DNA of 64,000 nt. It comes from Marifrigoribacter sp965178585 (GTDB taxonomy: Bacteria > Bacteroidota > Bacteroidia > Flavobacteriales > Flavobacteriaceae). The notes beneath the pieces are model-generated. The model was not told where the DNA came from. It saw only the letters and a program-made list of their open reading frames with translations, and did no database searches. The position numbers were made by a program, and so were the translations under genes. The stretch's first letter is position 1; every line of letters begins with the position of its first letter. The stretch is from assembly GCA_965178585.1 (NCBI GenBank), contig OZ238267.1, positions 1,240,001 to 1,304,000 on the forward strand, written 5' to 3'. Shown piece by piece: positions 25,361-34,521 of the stretch.

Positions 25361-27564
25361 TTGATATGTTTTAAGATTTCACTTGCAACTGCTCTTGCCA
25401 ATAAAGGTGGTACTGCGTTTCCCACTAATGTATATTGAGGAACTTCTGTTTTTCTATTGTTTCCTCCAGTTGAACGTTTTCCTTGAAACACAAAAGAGTC
25501 ATCAAACGATTGGAGACGTGCCATTTCCCTTACTGTAAGCGCTCTTGGAGAATTGTAATGAACGTAATCATCTGGAATAGTCATAATGGTAGAACTTTGT
25601 TGTTCTGGCTTTAAAACATTATAATTTCGTTTTTTAGAAGAAAGGTTAAGTTTTTCTAACTGTTCTTGTGCATTTTTATAATTACCATTTTTTAATATAA
25701 CACTTAGTCTTTTTATAACGGTTTCACTTTGATTACTTGTTTTATGGTTATTAAGAGAATCAAAATATTTCTCTCCATTTTCGAGACCTAAAGTATTCTT
25801 AACATAGAAAGGTTTTGTTTGAGGTTTGAATCGTTCAATTAATCTTCCTTTCTTTGACCATTCAGCAAAAGATTTTCCAGATTTACTATTCGGTTTTCCG
25901 TCAATATTTCTCTTTTTAAGAAGTTTAGACATTTTTTTAGCTGTTCCGTTATATTGTGCTGAAATATCAACTAATTCGTAATGGTGAGCTTCTTGATTAT
26001 TACTAATAAAATCTAAATCATATAAAGCTTCAAAAATAGTTACTTTTTCTTCTTCAGTAACAGTAGCAGGTATCTCCGAAATATATTTTTGGTCTTTTCG
26101 ACAGCCAATAAAAAGAACTCTTTCTCTATTTTGAGGAACACCATAGTTTGAAGCATTTGCTACAAATGGTTTTTCTATTTTGTATAGTCTAATGCTTTCG
26201 AGAATAATATCCAGTTCTTTTTTTTGAGTGGCGTTGCAATAGGTCTTTAATATTTCAATTGATTCGTCAAATGATGTTGTATATATTTTTAAAGCAGTGA
26301 TGATATCTGCACAATCTTTTTTATAGTTTGCAGGAATCTTTAAATTTTTAAATGCATTTTCAATTTTTGAAATAATACTTTCCGAACCTATTTCGGTTAA
26401 GAAGTTTGTAAATGAGTCAACAAAGTCATCACTGTCAATATTACAAAAATCTTTCTCTTTGATAATATCTCTTTTTAGTTTTTCCCATTCTTTTGCTCTT
26501 GCTAAAAGAATAAAACCGTGACGAATAGTGTTTATGTTTTCGTCAGTTTTACTTGTTTTGTAGTCTGCAATTTTTGGTGTGATTTTTTTAAATCGATTTT
26601 CTACAAATTGAATAAATTCTTCTTTTCCAGATTCTTTATCTTTTTCAAGTAACTTTTCTAATTCAACTCTTTTTATAAGGCTATCAAATAGAAAAGAGTT
26701 TGATTCTGTACGTATTTTTTTAATGAATGAATTTAGTAAAGGAATTTCTTTAATATCAACAATAGAATTTATTTCGTTTAGAATCAATTCTTTTATTTTA
26801 CCACCTTCTTTGGTTAAGATTCCTTTTACATTTTCCATTACGAAGTATTTTGGTTGTAAAACCTTAATTACTTCTAAATAATGAGAAAATAAATCATCTT
26901 TTTTATCAAATTTCTTTCTTTTTCCTGCTAAACTAAAACTTTGACAAGGAGGTCCTCCGCAAACTACATCTATTTTTTTTCCTTTGATTTTAGCTAATAA
27001 ATTGTCTAAAAAATCAGGTTCAGTTATGTCTTGCTTTAAAAATTCAGCATCTAAGCCTAATTGATGATTATAACGAACTACGTGGGTTAATTCACAGTTT
27101 TCGTTTATATCATTTGCTACAATAAAATCAAAGAATTTATTATTAGATTCTGCTTGTAAAAACCCTTCACTAAAACCACCAGCACCAGCAAATAAATCTA
27201 CAAAAGTGAAAGGTTTACCGTATAGAGAAACCTGTTCCTTTACAATATTTACATTGCTGTTTTTTTTATAGTTTTCAATATGCTCATTTAGAATAGTTTT
27301 AACTTCATCTTGGGCAAATGTTTTCTTGTTAGAATTATGTAGAAGTTCGTCTGCTCTTTCGTTTAAAAAGTTTAGATAATGATTTATTTCGTTAGATTCT
27401 ATACTTAATCCTATAGCTCGTTGCTTTTTTTTGTCAAACTGTTTAAGTTGTATTTTCTGACCTGTAGAAAGCTTTATTTGACTTCCATTACAGTTTATTC
27501 TTAAATGAATTGGAGCGCAACCTTTTTTGTCGGGTTTGTCCAGATAGAAATTTATTGTTGCCAT
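25357..27564 (-). CDS. DNA cytosine-5 methyltransferase with an integrase-type Arm domain
   Basis: 735 residues. Residues 1-100 look like the Arm DNA-binding domain of Bacteroidota tyrosine recombinases (MATINFYLDKPDKKG, APIHLRI, IKLSTGQKI; compare the start of the integrase at 56827). From 118 the C5-methyltransferase motifs follow in order: I FVDLFAGAGGFSEGF (121-135), IV GGPPCQSFS with catalytic Cys207, VI VMENVKG, VIII NRERVLFIG and X LVGNAVPPLLARAVA. About 250 residues separate VI from VIII, longer than usual. It should protect host DNA against the nuclease encoded downstream. Confidence 0.88.
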   Translation of the reverse strand: MATINFYLDKPDKKGCAPIHLRINCNGSQIKLSTGQKIQLKQFDKKKQRAIGLSIESNEINHYLNFLNERADELLHNSNKKTFAQDEVKTILNEHIENYKKNSNVNIVKEQVSLYGKPFTFVDLFAGAGGFSEGFLQAESNNKFFDFIVANDINENCELTHVVRYNHQLGLDAEFLKQDITEPDFLDNLLAKIKGKKIDVVCGGPPCQSFSLAGKRKKFDKKDDLFSHYLEVIKVLQPKYFVMENVKGILTKEGGKIKELILNEINSIVDIKEIPLLNSFIKKIRTESNSFLFDSLIKRVELEKLLEKDKESGKEEFIQFVENRFKKITPKIADYKTSKTDENINTIRHGFILLARAKEWEKLKRDIIKEKDFCNIDSDDFVDSFTNFLTEIGSESIISKIENAFKNLKIPANYKKDCADIITALKIYTTSFDESIEILKTYCNATQKKELDIILESIRLYKIEKPFVANASNYGVPQNRERVLFIGCRKDQKYISEIPATVTEEEKVTIFEALYDLDFISNNQEAHHYELVDISAQYNGTAKKMSKLLKKRNIDGKPNSKSGKSFAEWSKKGRLIERFKPQTKPFYVKNTLGLENGEKYFDSLNNHKTSNQSETVIKRLSVILKNGNYKNAQEQLEKLNLSSKKRNYNVLKPEQQSSTIMTIPDDYVHYNSPRALTVREMARLQSFDDSFVFQGKRSTGGNNRKTEVPQYTLVGNAVPPLLARAVASEILKHIK

Positions 27565-27656
27565 ATTGTTTTACGGACGATTTTACGTACACGGACAAAT
27601 TTACGGACATTTTTTAATCTTTCTAATTAAATTAAGTTTTATTTTCAATTTTTAGG

Positions 27657-27732
27657 TGTTGGGTAAGGGAAAGCTCTTTTTAATTTGAGAGGTACGAACA
27701 AAATAAAATGTGCTTGACTGTGCGGTGGGCTT
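27657..27732. repeat. Second hairpin repeat, 5' edge of restriction cassette
   Basis: gggaaagctctttttaattt / acaaaataaaatgtgcttg with GAGAGGTACGA between, then tgcggtggg. Partner of the copy at 24085-24173; together they bracket the MvaI/BcnI-type pair. The 27565-27921 gap otherwise holds only the attC-like site. Confidence 0.66.
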
Positions 27733-27744
27733 TTTTTTCGCTTG

Positions 27745-27877
27745 CAGGTAACGGTATTGTATAAGATTTGTGCGGCTTAAAATCCTAAAGATTTTCAGCC
27801 AAGTACAAATTTTAAATAGTTGTTTGCGTTTTCAATTTTTGTTTAAATGTAAGCATAAATTTTATACGGTGTTGGCA
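27745..27877 (-). repeat. attC-like site of the exported-protein cassette
   Basis: Arms aggtaacggtattgtataag and attttatacggtgttggcag. AAC-GGTATT-GTATAAGATTTGTGC stands against AAC-ACC-GTATAAAATTTATGC. Internal hairpin aaaatcctaaagattttc. Confidence 0.82.
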
Positions 27878-27921
27878 GCTGGTGACTTTCTTGCTATGTC
27901 TTAGATTTAATGTCAGTGAGC

Positions 27922-28143
27922 CTATTTTAAATACTTTGTAGTCGATTCTAGATAGTGTTTTTCAAGTTCTTGCTCTGTTTCAATTACTAAAAGTGTAGTG
28001 ATAATAATTCCATCGTGATTAGCACAAGTCAACCACTTACCAAGTTCAGGTTTTAATATATAATTGTCTTTGTCATAATATACAGAACCTTGAATTTCTT
28101 TTTTTTCAAAACCAATTTCAATAAGTCTTTCTGCAGTTAACAT
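27922..28143 (-). CDS. Small hypothetical protein
   Basis: 73 residues, no signal peptide, alternating charged and hydrophobic residues with IGFEKKEIQGSVYYDKDNYIL near the middle. No family recognised. It is the last gene of the large exported-protein cassette, 2 bp downstream of the gene at 28146, so it belongs to that transcript. Confidence 0.55.
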   Translation of the reverse strand: MLTAERLIEIGFEKKEIQGSVYYDKDNYILKPELGKWLTCANHDGIIITTLLVIETEQELEKHYLESTTKYLK

Positions 28144-28145
28144 AA

Positions 28146-28634
28146 TTATTTTTTTTCTAATTCTTTATAATAGATAAATACCATTCTATTACCATTTTCA
28201 ATATCAAAATTGGTAAGTAGTTCCATTGCTTTTACAAAACCAATTGAATTTTCACGAATAGATTCAATTGTTTCTATTGTCGTTTTTGTATTGGAAGAAT
28301 CTTTTTGCTTTTCTTCAGTCGTTTTAACAATGAAGTCTAATGAAATTGTTGAGCCATTAAAAAATGTGTTTGCTTGGGATTGTGCTTTTACTTGTGCAAC
28401 TCTCATCATTGTACTTTGGCTTGTATATTTTGCTTTTTCTAATGAAATCACTGAAATAAAATAGTTCTCATCATATCCTTCAAGCACTTTAACTCCTTCA
28501 AATGGAGTGCTATTATACATCCTTTGGATGAAGTTAGTCATTGATGTTTTATCATCATTATAACTTTGTGCTTTTGAATTAAACGCAATAGTTAGCATAA
28601 ATAGAAGCGAAAAAAAACGTATAGATTTCGTCAT
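28146..28634 (-). CDS. Exported hypothetical protein
   Basis: About 162 residues from ATG 28634. I chose this start over the one at 28664 because it gives a clean signal peptide (MTKSIRFFSLLFMLTIAFNSKAQ) and no longer overlaps the upstream gene. The mature part contains TTEEKQKDSSNTKTTIETIE and a final beta-rich segment. No family recognised. Part of an operon of mostly exported proteins. Confidence 0.6.
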   Translation of the reverse strand: MTKSIRFFSLLFMLTIAFNSKAQSYNDDKTSMTNFIQRMYNSTPFEGVKVLEGYDENYFISVISLEKAKYTSQSTMMRVAQVKAQSQANTFFNGSTISLDFIVKTTEEKQKDSSNTKTTIETIESIRENSIGFVKAMELLTNFDIENGNRMVFIYYKELEKK

Positions 28635-28641
28635 AATTAGG

Positions 28642-28869
28642 TTAGGATTTAATAAATGAATCAATAATTTCAGTAACCTCAGCTAATTCAATGTTTGAAA
28701 ATTCTCTTCCAGTTTTTTGTACCGTGTTTTTAATAAAAATATTTTTAGTCTCATAAATTAAATCTTCAAGTTTTTCGAGCTGTGGATTCTTACTGTTTTT
28801 GTCATAAATTTTGCCTAAAACCTCAGCATATGAGAACCAAAACTCTTTAAAAATTGATATATTATCCAA
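28642..28869 (-). CDS. Small helical hypothetical protein
   Basis: 75 residues, no signal peptide, predicted mostly helical and acidic/basic mixed (FKEFWFSYAEVLGKIYDKNS; TKNIFIKNTVQKTGREFSNI). The only clearly cytoplasmic small protein between exported ones, 2 bp downstream of the 524-residue gene. Function unknown. Confidence 0.55.
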   Translation of the reverse strand: MDNISIFKEFWFSYAEVLGKIYDKNSKNPQLEKLEDLIYETKNIFIKNTVQKTGREFSNIELAEVTEIIDSFIKS

Positions 28870-28871
28870 AA

Positions 28872-30446
28872 TTATTTTATTATAGGTTGCACTTTATACT
28901 CTGTTACTTTCGATAATTGTTCCAATGAATAGATTTTCTTAAAACAATATTTTATGAGAATTGGTCTTGAAAAGCTAAGGTCTAATTCTGGTTTATAATT
29001 ACCAGTATAAGCATCATCTATCCAGTTAAAACCACCGCCATTCCTACTAAATTGATTGTTTATTTTGTCAAAGTTTAAGGTGCTAACGTTTCTAAGAAAA
29101 TCTGAAACTGCTTCATTATGACGTATTTTTTGTCTATAAATATTATATAGAACAGAGTAATTTACATATATAGAAGGACCATAACCACGAATATCTGGAT
29201 TACAAGGGGCGGCATATGGTAAATTTTCTTTTACATCAATCCTCTTTTTATTAACAATCTTACCATTAGACAGCATGGACACGGAATTAAATGTACTAAT
29301 ACCATCACTAACTGAAAAGTTTAATGAAGCTAAAGGTATTTTACTTTCAAAAATTGTAAGTAAGTAAATCAATGCTACTCTACTTCTGAAACGATAATTT
29401 TTACCATTAATGATGATCCCATACGTCCTTAAATTTTTATTAGAATAACTAGTAATTTCTACAGGAGTTAAACAAATATTATTTATTGTACTCATAGTAA
29501 TTTCCTTAATGTTTTTTAGATTATCATTTGATGTTGCAGTAATAGAAAATTTAACTAACCAATCGTTATAAGGGTAATTTGCTTTTTTTGGTTCACTTAC
29601 ATCAATCGAATAATCGAAACCATTTTTAACGATTTCATTTAAGATAAAAAATAAATTTCTCATTACTTCTTTCTCGTTTTTCTCATTAAGTTCTTGAAGT
29701 TTTATGTTGGCTGCAAATAATCCGCCTTTAAACTCAACGGAAACACCTTTGTTTTCACAAAATGTGATTAATCTACCAATAGAAACTGTTGCCTTTACAA
29801 CACTAGAAAAACTGCCGTCAGGCATTTGTGTTTCAAATAATACTTCAAAATTCTGAATATTACCACTTGAAACTGAAACAATTTCATCTTTTATTAGGAT
29901 ATCATTTAAAATGGTAGTGTTTGATGAAATAAATGCTCCAAATGCCTTTTCAATTACATTGCGTAATGCATTGTTTTTTGCTGCTTCTTTAGTATTACCT
30001 TCACCAATCTGTGTGAGTGTAACTGTCTTGCCACCATCATCTGCTTGGCTAATTGAACTTGACCGAGCATTACTTCCGGATGTATTTATTTGATTTTTCC
30101 CCTCATACAAATCTTTCTTTATTTGAGGGATATATTCGGTCAGAGATTTTGAAGAGTCCTTTTTATTAAATTCAACTAATTTTTCAAAGGATTTTCGAGC
30201 CTCGGCTAGTTCGTTAGTTGAACTTGTATTAGAAAGAGCAATGTTTCTATAATAAACGGTTCTTACATACCAATAATAAATATCAGATTGAAACTCTTTC
30301 TTATTATCCAATTCATCCAATAATTTCTTTGCCTTAGTATCTTTACCTTTTGCAATATAATCGGCTACTTTCAAAACTTTTTTATCTTGCGAAAAAACAG
30401 ATAATTGGCAGAAAACAAGTAATACAAGTAAAATATTCTTTCTCAT
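28872..30446 (-). CDS. Exported protein with an LPP20/FlgT-like domain
   Basis: 524 residues with a signal peptide (MRKNILLVLLVFCQLSVFSQ). TPR-like N-terminal helices (DYIAKGKDTKAKKLLDELDN; ARKSFEKLVEFNKKDSS) come first. Then a domain at about 145-240 reads VTLTQIGEGNTKEAAKNNAL, EKAFGAFISS, VSSGNIQNFEV and ATVSIGRL, which matches the LPP20/FlgT_N-type fold found in periplasmic and outer-membrane assembly proteins. The C-terminal half is unassigned. Together with its neighbours it suggests an envelope complex. Confidence 0.65.
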   Translation of the reverse strand: MRKNILLVLLVFCQLSVFSQDKKVLKVADYIAKGKDTKAKKLLDELDNKKEFQSDIYYWYVRTVYYRNIALSNTSSTNELAEARKSFEKLVEFNKKDSSKSLTEYIPQIKKDLYEGKNQINTSGSNARSSSISQADDGGKTVTLTQIGEGNTKEAAKNNALRNVIEKAFGAFISSNTTILNDILIKDEIVSVSSGNIQNFEVLFETQMPDGSFSSVVKATVSIGRLITFCENKGVSVEFKGGLFAANIKLQELNEKNEKEVMRNLFFILNEIVKNGFDYSIDVSEPKKANYPYNDWLVKFSITATSNDNLKNIKEITMSTINNICLTPVEITSYSNKNLRTYGIIINGKNYRFRSRVALIYLLTIFESKIPLASLNFSVSDGISTFNSVSMLSNGKIVNKKRIDVKENLPYAAPCNPDIRGYGPSIYVNYSVLYNIYRQKIRHNEAVSDFLRNVSTLNFDKINNQFSRNGGGFNWIDDAYTGNYKPELDLSFSRPILIKYCFKKIYSLEQLSKVTEYKVQPIIK

Positions 30447-30452
30447 TTTTAT

Positions 30453-30626
30453 TTAGTTATTAATTTCAAGATCACTTTCTGGGTAAAGAGTGTCAATAGT
30501 TATTTCTTCGTCTGTTTCTAATTTATAGAAAAATTGAAATTTTCCTTGTGTTACATCTTTAACTTTGTAAACCTCTGATGTCTGAAAATGTTTTACGAAG
30601 TCATTTATTTTAAATTTTGCCTGCAT
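30453..30626 (-). CDS. Very small protein (57 aa), SH3-like
   Basis: Start ATG 30626, stop TAA 30453-30455. Reads MQAKFKINDFVKHF, then YKVKDVTQGKFQFFYKLE and ends in YPESDLEINN. The pattern (K-F-x-x-x-D-x-V then a beta-strand series) resembles YodC/DUF2158-type SH3-like proteins. It lies 6 bp upstream of the 524-residue gene, fits the operon spacing and fills what would otherwise be a 220-bp hole, so I accept it as a real gene. Confidence 0.65.
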   Translation of the reverse strand: MQAKFKINDFVKHFQTSEVYKVKDVTQGKFQFFYKLETDEEITIDTLYPESDLEINN

Positions 30627-30665
30627 GATTTTAAGTTTAATATTTTATTAAATTCGATAATTTAA

Positions 30666-31670
30666 TTAATACCAATAAATATTACTATACACTCTTCTAT
30701 AAACTACCTGAGGTTGATTTTTAACATACTCAACCGCAATTTCGCGATAAGCATTGATTCTCTGTTTCTCAATTTCGGCTTGCTGTTTAGCATTTTCCGC
30801 ATCAATTGTCTGTTGTCGTTTATTATATTCTTCTTCTATACGTACTCTTTCCTTTTCATCAGCAACAACTTTTTTATTGATTACACTTAAAAGTTCTGAG
30901 GCTTTGAAGTAACAATTTGCTTGCTGATTTATCTGCATAATTAAACTAATTGCTTTTTGTGCTCCTTCACTATTTGGATTAGCGGACCAAATAGCATTTG
31001 CTTTGTTCAATCTTTCATTTCCGTCAGCATTTATTTTTAAATCGTATATAATTGACATTTCATTTAGGCATTTTAAATAGCAATCTTTACAAACATCAGG
31101 AACTTGCGCAAGTGTATAAATTGCTTCACTATATTTTTCTTGTTGTTTTAACGATTCTGTTTTTTTAATAATAAAATCACATTGTGTTGAATAATATAAA
31201 ATAATTCCAGTTTTCCCTTCTTCAATAAATGTTTCTATTTTTTTATTCTTAGTGTTTATTCGTTTAATAGCATCTATAAAGGCTTTATTCTCATTTGTTC
31301 CAACTCCACTTGTTGAAATAACAATATTTGCAAAAATTTTATTTTCAATGGCATCACCAATAAAAAAAGTAATATCCATGTTTTGTGCAATTTGTTGTGG
31401 TGGTCCAGGGAGAATGTCTTTTGTTGTTAAAGAAATGTTAGCTGTTATAATAAAACGTGGATTAGCAACGCTTCCAGCCATTCCATAATTGCTCGCAATT
31501 TGCTTGAGTTTAATTTCTAATTGCTCTTTAGCCTCTGCTGGAAGTTTGGCTTGTTCACTAACAAAAGGATTAAGTGTAATTCTCCCAAAATCATCTAATT
31601 TAGGAACTTCTTGTGCATTCAAATTTGCCAATTTTAGGCAGAAAAAGATAATTATGTAAATATATTTCAT
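30666..31670 (-). CDS. Exported hypothetical protein with coiled-coil C-terminus
   Basis: 334 residues. Signal peptide MKYIYIIIFFCLKLANLNAQ, then a beta-rich domain (RFIITANISLTTKDILPGPP; MDITFFIGDAIENKIFANIV) reminiscent of CsgG/FlgO-type surfaces. A Cys pair C-K-D-C around 195 is followed by a strongly charged coiled coil (DEKERVRIEEEYNKRQQTID) before an aromatic end. No exact family. The gene lies 11 bp downstream of the DUF6175-like gene. Confidence 0.6.
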   Translation of the reverse strand: MKYIYIIIFFCLKLANLNAQEVPKLDDFGRITLNPFVSEQAKLPAEAKEQLEIKLKQIASNYGMAGSVANPRFIITANISLTTKDILPGPPQQIAQNMDITFFIGDAIENKIFANIVISTSGVGTNENKAFIDAIKRINTKNKKIETFIEEGKTGIILYYSTQCDFIIKKTESLKQQEKYSEAIYTLAQVPDVCKDCYLKCLNEMSIIYDLKINADGNERLNKANAIWSANPNSEGAQKAISLIMQINQQANCYFKASELLSVINKKVVADEKERVRIEEEYNKRQQTIDAENAKQQAEIEKQRINAYREIAVEYVKNQPQVVYRRVYSNIYWY

Positions 31671-31681
31671 AACAGTTGTTT

Positions 31682-32626
31682 TTATTTTTCTCCAAGAATT
31701 AAAATTGCTTCACCCAAACCTCTTTGCATTAGTTTTACCTCATATTTAAAAGGTTCTGCCTTTAAATATTTTTGTAATCCTTTTGCAAATTCTCTTGCAT
31801 CCATTGGGTAATTATTTTTGTCATAAACTGGAATTCGCACTTGTTCAAAAATGATAAAATTTTCTGTAGCTTCTGTTCTACTAAATCTTGTGCTAACTGC
31901 ATTTTTATTCATCCATTTATTAATATAATCTGTTAACTCTTCTCCATTAATTTCAGTCTCAAAGTTGTAACCCCAATTATCCCAGCGTTTTAGCGTAATC
32001 AATATTTCTCTTCCATTCGTAAGCATATCATCAAAATGATTTTGTAAATCACCTAAAAAAGGATCAAATGAATTAGATATAGCTTTTTCCAATTTAATAG
32101 GTATAATATCTTCTGATGGTAGAGCATTAAATGTTTGTGCAGCAATACTTTTATTAGTGTATGTGTCAAAAGCTTCCAAAGTGAATGAAACTGATTTGTC
32201 TTTATTCACTTTCCACCATATTTGGATAATAATATCCATTTTCACTCTTTTTCTGAGTTTATCTAATAGGCTCTCGAATATTTGAGAACCACTAGTAACA
32301 CTTCTGGTCATATTGTCTTCTGCTGTTTTAGCTTCTAAACTTTTCAACTCTTGCTCGGCAACTTTAGGTTCAAATGCTTTTCTAATAAGTAATGAATTTA
32401 ATTTGGTAATTACCTGACCTAATTCATTATCCTGTTGAAATGCTAGTTTATAGTCAGGTACTCTTTGTTTAGTACCTTGATTATCAAACTCAGTCATAAA
32501 ATAGCGTTGTTCACACCAGTTATCACTTGGTAAAACCATTATTGTTGGTTTTTTTGCTTGTCCAAACATATTTTGACTTACTACTATAAGAGATATGCTT
32601 AATAAAATGAGATGTATTTTTTTCAT
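31682..32626 (-). CDS. Exported DUF6175-like protein
   Basis: 314 residues: signal peptide MKKIHLILLSISLIVVSQNMFGQ, then KKPTIMVLPSDNWCEQRYFM and LAFQQDNELGQVITKLNSLL, which I associate with DUF6175. Also present are a strand pair DIIIQIWWKVNKDKSVSFTL and a C-terminal domain (ITLKRWDNWGYNFETEI). Proteins of this kind are periplasmic with unknown function. Second gene of the cassette operon, 2 bp after the 162-residue gene. Confidence 0.68.
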   Translation of the reverse strand: MKKIHLILLSISLIVVSQNMFGQAKKPTIMVLPSDNWCEQRYFMTEFDNQGTKQRVPDYKLAFQQDNELGQVITKLNSLLIRKAFEPKVAEQELKSLEAKTAEDNMTRSVTSGSQIFESLLDKLRKRVKMDIIIQIWWKVNKDKSVSFTLEAFDTYTNKSIAAQTFNALPSEDIIPIKLEKAISNSFDPFLGDLQNHFDDMLTNGREILITLKRWDNWGYNFETEINGEELTDYINKWMNKNAVSTRFSRTEATENFIIFEQVRIPVYDKNNYPMDAREFAKGLQKYLKAEPFKYEVKLMQRGLGEAILILGEK

Positions 32627-32628
32627 AA

Positions 32629-33117
32629 TTAGAAACCTGTCTTAATTGATTTTAAAATTGATTTTTCTTCTAGATATTTTTTAAGTGCGTCTTTAGAAAC
32701 ACTTACTTGGTATACTTTCCAGTTTTTCTTGCCAACATTAACTGGTAAAGTTGTTTCTGTTCCTGAGCTACTAATATAGTGCACCCATTTTCCTTTTGAG
32801 TGAAAAAAATCTTTTTCTATTTTTTTGAATTTTTCAATATCTTCTGATTTTACCAATAGAGCTGTTTGTGTTGAACATCCATTATTGCCAGCAATTCCAG
32901 AATACAAAACGGCATATATAGCATCCTTTCTTGCTTGTTCAGGTTTATACGATTTACCTAATTTGGTGTCCCAAATTTTAAATGAAATATATCCATTTGT
33001 TTCTAAGGATATACATTCGGTTTGGTAACTATTTGAACTTTCTTTAAAAGCAAAAGACAAAAAGGAGGCTGTTAATAGAAGCAAAAAAAATCGTCTTCTT
33101 TTGGTGATAAATGTCAT
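32629..33117 (-). CDS. Exported hypothetical protein, first gene of the cassette
   Basis: 162 residues: basic N-terminus and hydrophobic core (MTFITKRRRFFLLLLTASFL), then a compact domain (TNGYISFKIWDTKLGKSYKP; DAIYAVLYSGIAGNNGCSTQ). No recognised family. As the gene nearest the promoter side of a cassette that contains up to eight genes, it sets the translation of the cluster; the next start is 2 bp away. Confidence 0.6.
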   Translation of the reverse strand: MTFITKRRRFFLLLLTASFLSFAFKESSNSYQTECISLETNGYISFKIWDTKLGKSYKPEQARKDAIYAVLYSGIAGNNGCSTQTALLVKSEDIEKFKKIEKDFFHSKGKWVHYISSSGTETTLPVNVGKKNWKVYQVSVSKDALKKYLEEKSILKSIKTGF

Positions 33118-33209
33118 AATAAAAAGTTTTTTAAATTTAGTTCGTTTAATTGTTACATTCTAATTTGCAATTATGTTAAGTCATTGTATTGTTGTCTTTC
33201 ACACTTGCT

Positions 33210-33340
33210 GCCAACGGTTAGTATATGAAAAGTAGCGGATTTTTAAGCACTAATTTTTCAGTTTAAAACAGACCTTTATTTTATTAATTATCTTTAATTT
33301 AAGCACTAAAACCGCTATTTTTTATATACGTTGTTGTGTT
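33210..33340 (-). repeat. attC-like site of the decayed restriction cassette
   Basis: Arms gccaacggttagtatatg and tttatatacgttgttgtg. AAC-GGTTA-GTATATGAAAAGTAGCGG stands against AAC-AAC-GTATATAAAAAATAGCGG. The site is intact although the gene it belongs to is broken. Confidence 0.84.
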
Positions 33341-33360
33341 TTCGTACTTTTCTTTATTTA

Positions 33361-33458
33361 GCAAACTTGCTAGCGTTGGCAAGACATACTCTTTTGCAAT
33401 TTTGGGCTTGTGTGGTGGCCGAAGCGAATTGCAAATGTGTATGGCTTTTGGAGTCGGC
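33361..33458. repeat. Diverged second hairpin repeat at the decayed restriction cassette
   Basis: gcaaacttgctagcgttggc is shared with 14957-15040. Then CATACTCTTTTGCAATTTT pairs with CGAATTGCAAATGTGTATG, replacing the AAGCTC...GTGCTT stem by compensating changes. Covariation of both arms supports a functional fold. Confidence 0.62.
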
Positions 33459-34489
33459 TTAAAATTTCATAAAATATTTTCCATCTTCAATTTTATAAAA
33501 AGTAAGTTTATCACTACCATATTCTTCAAGTGTCAATCTAGAGTCACAGGTTCATATTTCTTTAATGCTCCACTCTTTTCAAGTTTTCCTTTTAACCAGA
33601 TTCCAAATATTTGTAAACTGTCTTTTGAACGGATATTTTTGAAATAATCTCCTTGAGTTCGCATTGGAATTATATAGCCATCATCTGTGTAGGCTAAGAA
33701 ATCTCCTTTCGGATAGAATTGTTGTGAATTTAAATCAGTATTAGCAATCAATTCTATTTCATACCACGGTCTTGGTTTTATAATACCTGTCTTTTTGTTT
33801 TCTCTTCCTTTGCCAAAATAAACATTTAAATTTGACTTTTCTTTTTCCGCAACTCTTTCTAGAGGGAATACAAATTTTGAAAGTGTTTCTGTAATTGAAA
33901 TTGTAGCTGGATTATACTTTTTAAGATTTGTCCATAGATTGTCTACTTTATTTAAGATGATTTTTTTCTTTCCAGGAACTTGTTATTTCAGCTTTGTCAA
34001 TTGTTATGGAATAGCCTGGAGAGTATAAGTCATTTAAGAATGTAACTAAGTCTGTTTTTTGTTCATTATCTAAAATTGGGACTGTACATTCTTTATTACC
34101 TTTTGTACCACTTGCAGAAAAATTTGAAGAACCAACATATAAATTTGACTTTATTTTCTTTGTCAAATTGGTAAACTTTCCCGTGATACCTTCTTAGAGC
34201 ATTTGTTACATATACTCCAGAATTCTCATTATAAGCTTTTAATGATTTATTTAGTCTTGGTTACAGCATTAAGTTTTTTTTGACCTAAACCTTCATAGAA
34301 AGCCATCCCTAAAAGTAAGCGAGAAGTTCCTCCTTCTTTTGCTATTTTTATAAATGATTTTTCAAATGAATTAATTACATCTAGAGAAGCATAACCAGAA
34401 GCAATTGTAACATTTTTTGAATCAGCAATTTATTCTTTATCTAATACAGAACGAAATTGCCCACCGTATTGAGGTATATTAGTGTACAT
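33459..34489 (-). pseudogene. Decayed PLD-type restriction endonuclease (NgoFVII-like)
   Basis: Start ATG 34489, stop at 33459-33461. Fragments in changing frames read MYTNIPQYGGQFRSVLDKE (then an in-frame TAA), VTIASGYASLDVINSFEKSF, and RRYHGKVYQFDKENK with the PLD-type H-x-K. Then come NLYVGSSNFSASGTKGNKEC and FYPKGDFLAYTDDGYIIPM. Order and motifs fit the NgoFVII/BfiI-like family of metal-independent nucleases. At least one nonsense codon and three frame changes leave it non-functional. Confidence 0.75.
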
Positions 34490-34521
34490 CGTTATTTGCT
34501 TTAATATTTTCCAAAAATAAT

